Shown piece by piece: positions 48,392-59,643 of a stretch of 64,000 nt of DNA. How positions within the stretch are numbered: the stretch's first letter is position 1; the number at the start of each line of letters is the position of its first letter. The notes under the pieces were generated by a model. The model did not search any database and had not been told where the DNA came from. It saw only the letters and a list, made by a program, of their open reading frames with translations. The stretch lies in NCBI RefSeq assembly GCF_000204055.1, contig NW_006768775.1, positions 1,061,880 through 1,125,879 on the forward strand, in the 5' to 3' direction. Origin of the DNA: Melampsora larici-populina 98AG31. Taxonomy: Eukaryota > Basidiomycota > Pucciniomycetes > Pucciniales > Melampsoraceae. A program made the translations under genes and the position numbers.

Positions 48392-50496
48392 ATGCCAAGG
48401 AAAAAGACAGCACCTGTAAAGAAAGAAACCAAACCTACACCGAAGGAAACGAAACCTAAGGCTACACCAAAGGAAACGAAAGGATCTACCAAACGAAAAA
48501 TCAAAGACGTTTCACCACCACCATCCGGATCAGGATCAGGATCAGAATCAGGATTGGAAGATGATCAGGATGATGATTTTAATGAAGTTGATAGTGATGA
48601 TTTAGATAAAGAAACAGAAGCAGAAGAAGACGATGACGAAAGTGAATTTGAAGAAGAAACTAAGTCTAACAAAAGAACAAAAACAAATAAAACAAAATCT
48701 GTTTCGAATAAGAAACAAAAACTTGATGATAAAGATTCAAGTTTGATTAGTTCAATCAAGTTAATCAAACCTGATCAATCATCTAAAAACATTCCACTTG
48801 GTATGATTGGACAATCGTAAGTTTTAGAAAAACTCCAATCATAAGACCTTCCCAAAAACACTACAAGTAAAATTTCAAAACTGATGATGATTTATGTTTC
48901 GAAAATGTTACAGCACAATGAATTTTTTAAGTGAATTATCTGTACCAGAAAACAATGATCGAGAATGGTTATCAATCAATGGTAAGTCCAAACTCCAACC
49001 CATCCACCCCCAAAAAAAGAAACCCAAATTCTGAAACCAAGTCACTAATCCAATCTTATTTTCAATCACCCACCCATTTTTTTCCAACACAATTGAAAAG
49101 ATCAAATTTATCGATTAGCACTAAAGAATTGGAACGAATTTGTTACATATCTAGTACCAAAATTAATTGAATGTGATTGGACATTACCAGTGTTACCTTA
49201 CAAAGATTTAGTTCATAGACTTCAGTTAGTTAAGCCTTTCCGCTTATTTCCCCTTCAAGTTCTGTCCATACAAACTCTAATCTTCCGGGGGGGTTTTGTT
49301 GATGTTGTTTATAGTCGTGATGTACGGTTTTCGAATGATAAAACTCCTTATAAAACTAATTTTTCAGTTGGGTTTTCAAGAACTGGTAAAAAAGGACCTT
49401 GGGCTAGTTATTATATACATATTAAAGTTTGTTCTCTTTGCGAAAAGAAAAACTCGTGACACTAGTTTTTTTTGGAAACTTAGTTTTTTCATTTCTTTTT
49501 CGAATGACTGTATAGCCTGGTGATGGATCATTAATTGCAGGAGGGATTTGGAATCCTGATAAATCTCAGTAAGTCAGAAAACTTCATTTCTTTGGTTTAC
49601 TCTGTTTCGAATTGATTGGATTTATTCAATTTTTTGGGTCCTTAGACTTACGACGATCAGACAATCGATTCTAAGTAATTCCAAACCATTAAGAAAAGTC
49701 ATTAATCATCCAGAATTTATTAAAATGTTTGGGTCTCATGAAACTGTCAAAGGAAAAGTAAATTATACAGATTCTTAAACCTATTCACTTCCCTGGCCTC
49801 TAATCTATCTTTTTCTTGAAATTTTCGGAAAAACTGATGATGGATTTACTTTTTTCAGTCTAAAAGATCAAGTATTTTTGGTCATGATGATGAACTGAAA
49901 AATTCTCCTAAAATGGACAACGTAAACCAATCTCATCCGTAAGTACCTAAACCGAATCATCAAATCTTTCTATTACAAAAAGTTAATAAAGTTTTTTGAT
50001 TCTCATCTATATATATATAGGGAAATTGATCTACTCAAGTTGAAAACTATTGCTGCTGTAAGATAGTAAGTCGAATAAACTTTCTCAAGATATACTTAAA
50101 TCAATTGATTTCTGAAGGGTATGGTGATGTTTTTTTTCTGTAGTTTTTCAGATGAGTTGGTACTTTCAGATCGATTTGTAGAAGAAATTCAAAAATCAGT
50201 TAAAGTTGAGTATTTTCTTTTACATTTTCAATGACTTACCAGATGATCAACAAATTCAGTGTTAAAAGTAAATTGATTTGTGTTTCTCTCTCAGACGCTT
50301 TCACCTTTGATTATGTGTTTGAATGAGGTATGTTGTTTTTTGATCCTATCTGTGTTTGTCTTATAGATATAAATTGATGGGATGGGTCTTTGGTTTGGGT
50401 TTTGGAAATGTGGAATTGGTTTAGATGTTAATGCCAGAAGATTTAGATGATCAAGAAGGAGCACAAGAAGAAGAGGAAGAGGAGGAAGAGGAATAA
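48392..50496 (+). CDS. DUF2461-domain protein, probably nuclear
   Basis: Eleven exons with consistent phases give 394 aa: 48392-48816, 48914-48981, 49101-49224, 49315-49426, 49516-49568, 49646-49757, 49859-49938, 50021-50065, 50144-50204, 50295-50327 and 50425-50496. Residues 1-140 are a Lys/Thr/Glu/Asp-rich low-complexity arm with basic patches (MPRKKTAPVKKETK, KRTKTNKTKSVSNKKQK), so nuclear targeting is likely. Residues about 143-350 match the DUF2461 (TIGR02453) pattern: MNFLSELSVPENNDREW, RDVRFSNDKTPYKTNFS, YYIHIKPGDGSLIAGGIW and LTTIRQSI. The family occurs in bacteria and fungi and its biochemical role is unknown. The C-terminus is a run of Glu. Exon 10 is only 33 nt. Start ATG 48392 is the first ATG giving the basic arm. 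Confidence 0.88.
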
Positions 50497-51245
50497 TGTA
50501 GAAGAGTTTCTTTTTGATAAAATGATAAGATGAAGCAGTGGGTTCTATCATAGTGTTAGACTTGGAAGCACCTGGATTAAAAGTTGTAGATTTTTCTTTT
50601 GGTTGGTTCTCTATTTATCAAAGTGAACTTGTTGGAATGTGTGATTTCAGTTATTGTTGTTTATATACAAATTGGATTCACATCAGAAATGTAGCGTATT
50701 ACAATGTGATAAATACAATTTGTGTGTGTGTGTGTGTGTGTGTAGATTGATCGAATCGAACTGGAGTGGTATGCTATGTATTAGGGTTTTGATTTTTCTA
50801 GTTGAGTGCACGGGCCACTGATCGAATTTGGGAGGTCAGTGGGGTTTGTGGTAAACGTTAAATTCAAAGGGTTTGTCTAAATTGACTTGAAATTTAACAA
50901 GTTTTTAAGATCAAAAGTCAAAAATGTCAAGTGATTGATTATTGATGATTGAGTTTGTTGTATTGAAAGTGAAATTTAAGTGATAAAGACTCTTGGTTTA
51001 AGTGAATTGTAATCTGATCGAGTTTAGACTCTCTTTACTTTACCCTTAGATTAGTTAAGCTTTACCCTTTGATTGAGTTCATTCCACATCAGACAGACTC
51101 ATCCTTCATCGTCAGCTTCATCGTCACTCATCATTCGTCATTCTCCTTTAATTCCTTAAATCACGCGTTTACCTATTTAGACATTTCTAATCCTCTTTAA
51201 ACTACATTAGATTTCTTTCCTTTCTTACAAAACACTAAATCAAAC
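50497..51245. other. Intergenic before beta-tubulin, with a TG microsatellite
   Basis: Holds the 3' UTR of the DUF2461 gene and the beta-tubulin promoter. A (TG)n run of about 11 units lies at 50720-50742. The last 200 bases are CT-rich, as expected for a well-expressed fungal promoter. Confidence 0.6.
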
Positions 51246-53292
51246 ATGAGGGAAATTGTGTATGTGATCATCATTTTATCTTTGATTCTTTCTTCTTTAC
51301 CACCTTTTTTTGATTGATTTCCTTCCCTTTGATCTTTCTCTAGTCATCTTCAAACTGGTCAGGTAAATCATCTCTTTCTTCACTTCTTGACTCGTAAACT
51401 TTACTCATCTTTAAATCCTATTCAATCTGAGCTTAGTGTGGTAACCAAATCGGTAAGTGTCTTCATTCCACTTCTTTCATTTCCGATCATTGATCGATCA
51501 ATCAAAAATATCTTAATTTCATTCAATCAAACTAATCTCAACACTTTGAATTCGTTTTATCAATTTATTAGGTGCTAAATTCTGGGAGGTGGTGTCTGAT
51601 GAACACGGAATTGCTACTGATGGGCAGTAAGTTTCAACTTCAAAACTTGAACTTTCGATCATGGGTATCATGTCTCTTGTGAGAAAGAGATGACTGATAG
51701 GTCATTCTTGATGACTATTCTTAGGTACAAGGGTACCAGTGATCTACAACTCGAGCGAATCAGCGTTTATTACGTTAGTCACGCTTTTCTCTGTCTTCTG
51801 GTCACCGATCAAGATGTCTCTCTCTCTCTTTTCTCGATCGATCGACTGATCTTTCAACTTGTTGACTTTGCTCATATCTTTAGAATGAGGTCGCTGGTAA
51901 CAAGTATGTGCCACGTGCCGTTTTGATCGATCTTGAACCGGGGACAATGGATTCCGTTCGATCGGGTCCTTTTGGTTCTTTGTTCCGACCCGACAACTTT
52001 GTCTTTGGTCAATCTGGTGCTGGTAACAACTGGGCCAAAGGTCATTACACGGAAGGAGCTGAATTAGTCGACTCAGTTTTGGATGTTGTTCGTAAAGAAG
52101 CCGAAGGTTGTGATTGCCTTCAAGGTTTCCAAATCACTCACTCCCTTGGTGGTGGTACCGGTGCTGGAATGGGTACTCTCTTGATTTCAAAGATTCGAGA
52201 AGAGTTTCCTGATCGAATGATGGCTACCTTCTCGGTCGTACCATCTCCAAAGGTGTCTGACACCGTTGTGGAACCTTATAACGCTACCCTCTCAGTTCAT
52301 CAATTGGTTGAGAACTCTGATGAAACGTTTTGTATCGATAACGAGGCTTTATACGATATCTGCTTCCGTACCCTCAAACTACAAACTCCTACTTATGGTG
52401 ATCTTAACCATTTGGTTTCCATTGTCATGAGTGGTATCACCACCTGTCTTCGATTCCCTGGTCAACTTAACTCCGATCTACGTAAATTGGCTGTCAACAT
52501 GGTTCCCTTCCCGCGTTTACATTTCTTCATGGTCGGATTTGCTCCACTCACTGCTCGTGGAAGTCAACAATACCGCGCCGTCACCGTTCCGGAATTGACT
52601 TCACAAATGTTTGATGCCAAGAACATGATGGCTGCCTCTGATCCTCGACACGGTCGATACCTCACAGTAGCTGCTTACTTCCGTGGAAAGGTTTCGATGA
52701 AAGAAGTGGAAGAAAACATGCTTTCAGTCCAAAGCAAGAACTCAAACTACTTTGTTGAATGGAGTATGTCATTTTGGCTTCTTTATCCGCTGCTTGAAAT
52801 CACGCTGATCTCTGCCTCCTCAATCGCGTCTTTTTTTGTCAGTTCCTAACAACGTTCAAACTGCACACTGTGACATTGCTCCTCGAGGTTTGAAGATGTC
52901 TGTGACCTTCATTGGTAACTCGACTGCCATTCAAGATCTCTTCAAGCGAATCGCCGATCAATTCACAGCCATGTTCAGGCGAAAGGCTTTCCTTCATTGG
53001 TACACTGGTGAAGGGTGTGTTTATTATTTATTTCCATCATGCCATTGGTTGGATACTTACATCCTTTGGTCTCAATAGAATGGACGAGATGGAGTTCACT
53101 GAAGCTGAGTCGAACATGCAAGATTTGGTCGCTGAATATCAGCAATACCAAGAGGCTCACATCGACGAAGATGAAGTCGAAGAGGAGGCTTACGAAGATG
53201 AGGTAAGCCATTTTTCATTCACCCTCTTCTCTTCAACCCATGTGATTGACTTTCTTTTGTCATGTATGATATAGGCACCTCCGGAAGAGTAG
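51246..53292 (+). CDS. tub2: Beta-tubulin
   Basis: Nine exons in phase give 448 aa: 51246-51259, 51344-51362, 51437-51452, 51572-51626, 51725-51773, 51884-52763, 52843-53014, 53079-53202 and 53275-53292. The protein pairs with alpha-tubulin to form microtubules and binds exchangeable GTP. It begins with the autoregulatory MREI and has the GTP loop GGGTGAGMG (residues 140-148). It ends in an acidic tail ([17 protein letters not shown]). Three of the first exons are tiny (14, 19 and 16 nt), a normal trait of basidiomycete tubulin genes. Residues tied to benzimidazole resistance in fungi are the sensitive type: His6, Tyr50, Phe167, Glu198, Phe200 and Leu240. The sequence is complete and shows no damage. 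Confidence 0.98.
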
Positions 53293-56200
53293 ATGATTTG
53301 AAAGGATGATTTTTTCAGTTTTTTTGATTCACTGCTTTGTCTAATCAATTTGAACCTTCATTGATCTTATTGATGTGAGACTGAAAAAAAGAAGAGAGAA
53401 AAGAAAGTACAATGAAGCTATTTGTCTTTGTGATTTTCTTTTTTTTTTAATTTGAAACGGCCAATTTTGTTTCTTTTTTGTTTGTTTTGTTTTGTGCTTT
53501 CAAGTCTTAGTTCAGCTTTTTTATATTGTCCGCACTACCTTCAAAAATCTCAAATTGGTTATTTTATCTTTTTTGTTTGCGTTCAAAGTCTGGATTGATT
53601 TGATCTTATCTTCCATTTTGCTTCGATTCCTTTTACAGGACTTGAGGTGATTTGAGATGTGATGATTGAGTTTTTCTTGATGATGAGAATAAGATTGTGC
53701 GGTTGCTCGTTTAAGGCTTCTTTCATGCCCACTCAGAATAGATCTTGTTAATTCAATAATTAGATGATTGGTACTACTTTTCTTGATGTCTTGTGAAGAT
53801 CAAAGTATACACCACGGGGCAGGTGGCATGTGATGCTCACGTGAATTTTGACCCTGCATGCTGTCTACATTGTCATACCCAATGTGAGTTACACGTGCTA
53901 GCCAGTGTGAGCATCACCCAATCTAACCCCTATCATAACAAGGTGAGCATCTCACATCATGACGAGGTGGAATAACTCACACATAGGTGAGTTATCTGAA
54001 ATGACAACAGTGCAGGCTTGATCACCAATGACAGGTTGAGTGATTGCCCTCAGTGCTCATTCACCTTATTTGCTCTTAATAGCCAGCCCACTTAAATTGG
54101 GATGGGCTGTTTTTTTGCTGACAGAATTGTGCATAACAGAATTCATCTACTATTTGCATTGGCAAATGCTCTTCAATACTACATACATATATCAAGCTAA
54201 TACAAAAGATAAGATTGGAAGAGTATAGCCAAAAAATAGAGACAGAAAGACTCAAATAAAATAAAGTAGACCTGAAGGTGATGGGGATCTTTGTATCAAA
54301 GGAAATGATGATGTAGATATGACTGAATGTGAGACACAAAGCCAAATAGATGTATGTATTACTTACCTAATACATACAGGTGATCAAGCCAGTGATTGAA
54401 CAATCTGTGGACAAGGGAGAGTCGGATAAAAAGGAAGATTCAGATAAAAAGTAGTTAGAAGAAATCAGTAAACTTGAATCATGAAGTTAAGATGTTTGAG
54501 AACAAGAACATCTCACTTGATCTATTAAGTTTTTGTAGATTGTTACTTACTTTGAAAGAAAGGAGCTTGTCTTGGGTGTATCTGTTTTGTTGAATGATTT
54601 TATTTGTTTTACTATAGCTGATCTTACTGATTCTCCTGATCTGATAGAAATGAAAAAGATTGGTCAAGGCTGATTAGTTCATTTGGTTTTGAATTGAGTG
54701 ATTGTTTATTGAACTTCAGACAAATTGGCTTTGAAGTAGCATGATGAAGTTTGATTGTTTTATAAGTTCTTTTGAAATTCATACTTCCATTCTGCTCAAT
54801 CTATTCTTCATGATTTTCATTTTGATTTTTTAAGAGATGATTCAATGGATTGAGATAAAGCAGAACAAACAAACCTGATATTTTTTTTTGAACTGTTGCA
54901 TCTTCTTCTAAAGGTGGAGTACAGAGTAATTGAACACAGGATAGTTTCAAAGCTGTCAATCCATAGATCATCAAAATACAATGTAATGAGCACAAAGAAC
55001 AAAATAGGAAGGACCGAGCATGATTAAATCAAAATGAGTCTTTGGAGAAGAGAAAAAGAGGGAAACTCACAATGATATAAGTGAATTGATATTGTTGAAG
55101 GAGACTAAAGGGCATCAATAAATATGATAGCATCAAAAGAAAATCAAACAGAAAAGATTGATGTGAAGGACAGATAAACTTACCATGATGTTATCCAGTT
55201 TGTTCTTGCAATCTATTACATTGATGTGATGCAGTTGATGAACCTTGCTATTCAAGATGCGAGAGTGAGATTTCCTGTGATTGATTGAAGTGGTGACGTT
55301 TGAGGGGGTTGTGTGCGGAACAACTTAGACGGACAACGGTGGTCAATGGAATTTGGAGAAGTACTTAAAAACCAGTGACGCCACTGTCCCCCAAAAAAAA
55401 TAAAAAAAACCAAAAAAATTGTAAAGTACAAATATTGCTGGGTTCTCAAGAATTTGAGTCATCCAAGCTGATTCAGGTGCTGAGCAGCTGGCTGACAGGT
55501 CCTGCTCACACACATTGTCTCACCCGCTAATAGGCTGGTACATCACATGAGCGTAACGTGATCTTGCTGCTCACAGCGAGCTCATGTGTAGAACGGGTGA
55601 CAAGCCTGGGTGAGGGCCACGTAGCCGCGGTCACACTGCTGCCAACTGTTCTACACAACGACTTGGCATGGTCATACCCAACTTACATCTCACGTGGTCC
55701 CAGTTCAAAGTTGCCCCATGGTGTAGCATGTTTGAAAAGCTTTTCATACCGTGGGAAAGTCGCCTCTTGTGAAGGAAACTACTATTCTTTTTAGAGGTTG
55801 AATGAAGGATTTGTGAGGAATCCAGATTGAAAATGAGTAACAAAATCTTGGAGAGCAGAACAAATAATTATTCTGACCAAAGAAGGCTTTTTATATATCT
55901 TTTGAAACCTTGCAATATATGCTGTCTTGGGTGATCCATTCTCTTTAGTGAGGCTCTGTCAATTCAGGCCTCATGGTAAGGTGAAACACCCTAAACTCTG
56001 CCTTGGCTGTTGATTATGGCTGAGCATGAGGGCAGGGTCTCTTTGGGGAGACGAGCACCCGCCATTGGGGTTTTGGGTTCTACTCAACTGAATCTTCCCC
56101 ATATCACCCAGCTTGCACTACTGCTGCATGGTCATAACATTATAAGGTTATGTTTCTTGAGAAGTAGAGAGGTGGTGTTTTGGAAGTATGAGTGAAAGTA

Positions 56201-57639
56201 GATGAATGTTGTGGATAAAGTTTGTGGATCAAAAAACTCTATTCTCACTGTACAGCATCTGATTCCAGTTCTTGACTGTTACATGATGTGACATCTGCAA
56301 TGTATCCCTTTCATGTCCCTCACTCTTTATAGAATCTTGTCTTGCACCTTGTTTTCCCTTTTTAGGTGCTGGCATTCACTATGACATTGGTAGCCTCAAT
56401 TTTGTTCATGAAGTTTTGGGAAAGCCATAGATCCTGAAAAATTGTTGGAGAGCCTTGGATTTCGTTGTTTGAATTTCAAGTTTCATCTTGGTTGGGTATA
56501 CTTTTTGTTCTTTACTATTGAAGAACTATATGTTGTATTAAATTGAAATTGACATTCTCACATGGAAAATAAATTTGAAGAATCTCTTGCACACCAAGCT
56601 GCAAAACCATTTTTGACAATGGGGCAAATCAGGGCTGTACAGTCCAAGCATGTGTCAAGATTTGTGGGTAGGCCAAGACTTTTTGAAAATACCTGGGACT
56701 ACCACTGTCTTGACACAAGATACCATAGATGTGACATTCACCAATACAAGGGATATTAGGTGGCACACTTCTGGATGCCCCAGCATATCTGGATGCTCTG
56801 GAAAAGTGTGATTCACAGATCTTTCCTCTGAGGTCCTAGAAGTATTCATAGCTCTTCATAGACCTTGGAATCACATAGAGATATCACTGTGATTACACAT
56901 AGTATATAGTTCAAAGTGTATGTAATTAAAAATCCTGCACAGGGCATATCTTCTTTGACAGAACCAGAGTCTTGACTTGCTTGCATTCAAGGAAAATTTC
57001 TCAAATTGTGAGGTTAGGCAAAATTGACTACAGAATGGTATGTTCCCTCATTGATCTATGTGGGACTGATCACACTCTCCTAGGGGTCTGATAGATAATC
57101 AATCTTGAGGCATTTTGATTCACATTCTTCAATTTTTGGGTACCAATGGAACAAGATGACTGTCAATGTCCATCCTCTTCAAAGCTTCACAGGGCTGAAT
57201 ATCCCAATTCGTTCAACACAGTCCAATCTTGGAATCATGGTAAATGAGGTGGTGAAAAAGATAGCAACAAATGCTGTGGGTATCAATCATGCAAGCTCTT
57301 ATGGACAAATTGTAAGGCCTTAGTCCACAGTTCTGTGGCCAAACAGGTCTGTAACACAATTTTCTGGTGCAGTGTGCAAGGCCTTAGCTCACAGTTTGGT
57401 GGCCAAACAAGTCTGTAAAGCAATTTCATGTTGCAGTTTGCTTGTTGTCAAGCTATATAACACTCACAACATCTGTGCCAAATCTAAACACATCATTTAC
57501 TTTCTATATTTCAAAATTGATGATTGTCATCCTTTGGTTCATGAACCAATTCAGATCCAAACATATCATATATGGTAGGTTTCAAGAAGCTTGGCCCCAA
57601 TTTGCCACTGACTAGCTTGTGTTTTGTTGGCAACATTTA
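53293..57639. other. 4.3-kb gene-free stretch, probable repeats
   Basis: The first 400 bases are T-rich 3' UTR of beta-tubulin. Around 53815-54010 and 55490-55700 are GC-richer blocks with many GTGAGC/GCTCAC-type inverted motifs (for example GATGCTCACGTG and GTGAGCATC), probably remains of small elements. No gene, tRNA or long protein frame is supported. A tandem repeat is at 57312-57439. Confidence 0.4.
57312..57439. repeat. Two-unit tandem repeat, period 64 bp
   Basis: The unit beginning G-T-AAGGCCTTAG at 57312 recurs from 57376 with about 80 percent identity; both carry AAGGCCTTAG, then GGTGGCCAAACA or CTGTGGCCAAACA, then GTCTGTAA. It shows a local duplication of unknown origin. Confidence 0.75.
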
Positions 57640-57693
57640 TGGGATACAAAGTTAAAACTGGGAAAAAAATCCCAGTTTTAACTTTGTATCCCA
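57640..57693. repeat. 24-bp perfect inverted repeat, foldback
   Basis: Arms 57640-57663 and 57670-57693 are exact reverse complements (arm begins TGGGATACAAAGTTAAAACT) around a spacer of six A. It may be a very short foldback element or a strong hairpin. No target duplication is visible. Confidence 0.9.
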
Positions 57694-58770
57694 CCATTGG
57701 TCAAGCTTTTGTGTAATTGTATGTAATACATTATACCATATCCAACTGGGATTTATTTTGTCATAGTCAGATTGTATTGAGATTTTTTGTCACCAGCTAT
57801 TTATGTCACTCATTGGTTAAGAGAATTCATAGTAATAGATCAATACTGGTGTTTTATTCGATGTTAGGCACAATAGCACAGAGAAAAGCACTCAAACGTT
57901 CAAGATTGTTAACAGTGATCAGTTATCAAGCCTGGCTCGCAGCGCCGGCGTAAGCGGGCAGCAGCGGGAAGTGCTGCGCACGGCGCTGGCGCCTCGCTGC
58001 CAGGCCAGCGGGCACCATGTGCGTTGCGCCTTTCGTAGTCAATCATCCACCAATTTATATCAAGCAGCGCTTTGCGCAGACTGACCCGGGTCGGACGTCA
58101 TTTCGCTGCGCAGCGCTTTTAGCGCTTTCAGTATACAAATATACATCTTCCATGGTTCTTCAATATTCTCAATCAACATTCCCAAGACACTTCCAAACTT
58201 ATCTAAGCAAAGGGCCGAGAGGGACTTGGATAAGTTTGATGCACTTCTCGATCTAAACTCAATGGATTTATGGCATTGGATCAAAACGTCACCACAAAGC
58301 TGTCTCCACTTATCAGGATGCCACGTTACCACCATTCAAAATTCAGATTGGATCGAAACAACCATCACCTTTCTCTCTTCAACCCTTGACACCTTCTTGT
58401 TTTGATCTTATTTGATTGGTATTGAACAACCTGATCTACGCCTTTCTCTCTCTACACCTTTCTCCTTCTACAGATTTTTCTTTTCAGTCCTCAAGTCTCA
58501 AGATGTTTTGAAGATCAGTGGGGGTCTTGCTGAAATTGAACATGATTCAAGGTATAAAGGTAGGCATTCCTCCCCAGTCTCTGATCCCTATCGACTATCA
58601 TTTGTTATAGTTGTTAACCATTGTCTTCCAAATACTGACCCTTGAATTCACCTACTACATCCAATTAACAACATCATCAATCGTTCCTCCCAGTTTCCTA
58701 TTTACACCAATAATTTCATCAATCCCCAATTGTCTTAACACTTGAATCTCCTTCGATCAGATTTCCAATC
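57694..58770. other. Probable left arm of the outer hAT element
   Basis: A GC-rich block at about 57940-58125 stands out from the AT-rich surroundings. It is full of GCAGCGC, GCGCTG and AGCGCTTT motifs on both strands. Clusters of short motifs like this are the transposase-binding subterminal repeats of hAT elements, and a hAT-like gene starts at 58771. The exact end could not be set because the right end lies beyond the window. Confidence 0.4.
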
Positions 58771-59183
58771 ATGTTAAATAAACAGCCCACCATAGATTCT
58801 TTCTTAGCTTCCGGATACGAAAGCGATGTAGGTTCTACTGCCCCCCCTCGTCGATCTTCTCGCATGGTGACCCCGGCTAGACGAGTCCCCGGAATGATTA
58901 CCCCCTCTTCCGACTCCCGACGTGGTATGGGTGACTTGTTCTCAGTCAGGGATGTCAGAGATGCCCATGTCCACCGACGCCAAGAGCGATCTGCCTCATT
59001 ACCTGGCAATGAAGTCTCTCGTGATCCACCCCGTGGACGTTCAAAGACCATCTCACGTCCTTCGACATCTGCAAGTCCTTTCTTTTTCTTCATGAATCCA
59101 GTCTTCTGATAGTAACATCACTATCTATTTTTTGTTCATCTTTTGATTCAATTTCTAGGCTACTAGCACCAATACCTTCAGTC

Positions 59184-59365
59184 AACATTGGGCCACTGTG
59201 TTGCCAAAAAGGAGCAACGCAGTGGCAACGCACCGCAGCGGGTTTACGGGCAACGCAACACAGTGTAACGTGTTTTACAGTTACACACTGCGCTGCCCGA
59301 CATGGGTCCGAGTCCAGGGGGGTTGTGTTGCTTTTGCAACGGGTCTTCCGGCAATGCAACGGGTC
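59184..59365. repeat. Left subterminal repeat region of the inner hAT
   Basis: Contains the left inverted repeat and five GCAACG motifs (for example GAGCAACGCAG and TTGCAACGGG) in GC-rich DNA. By analogy with other hAT elements these are likely transposase-binding sites. Confidence 0.7.
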
Positions 59366-59643
59366 AGCAGCGGGGCCACAGGATTCCTGGTCATCAGCCC
59401 TCGCGGAATCCAGCTTCGTAAGCCAGGATTCCCCATACAACCTCCATCAACGTCAGCCGACCCCAACTTGCCTTATTCAGCAGTAAGGGGATGGACAACC
59501 CCAACCCCTTCCCATCGATCAAGATGTTGAAGGCATACTCTTTGCGATTCGATAGCAACCCCTTCGTCCCATTAACATCGATTCCTAGTTTTTGGTTTTG
59601 ATTTTCCGGATTTCTTCAATCCCCAGTATCGATTACCCTCATC

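Noticed and set aside
57940..58125. GC-rich block as a possible tRNA or rRNA fragment
   Set aside because: It has no A and B boxes or rRNA-like cores; the repeated AGCGC motifs fit a hAT subterminal region better.
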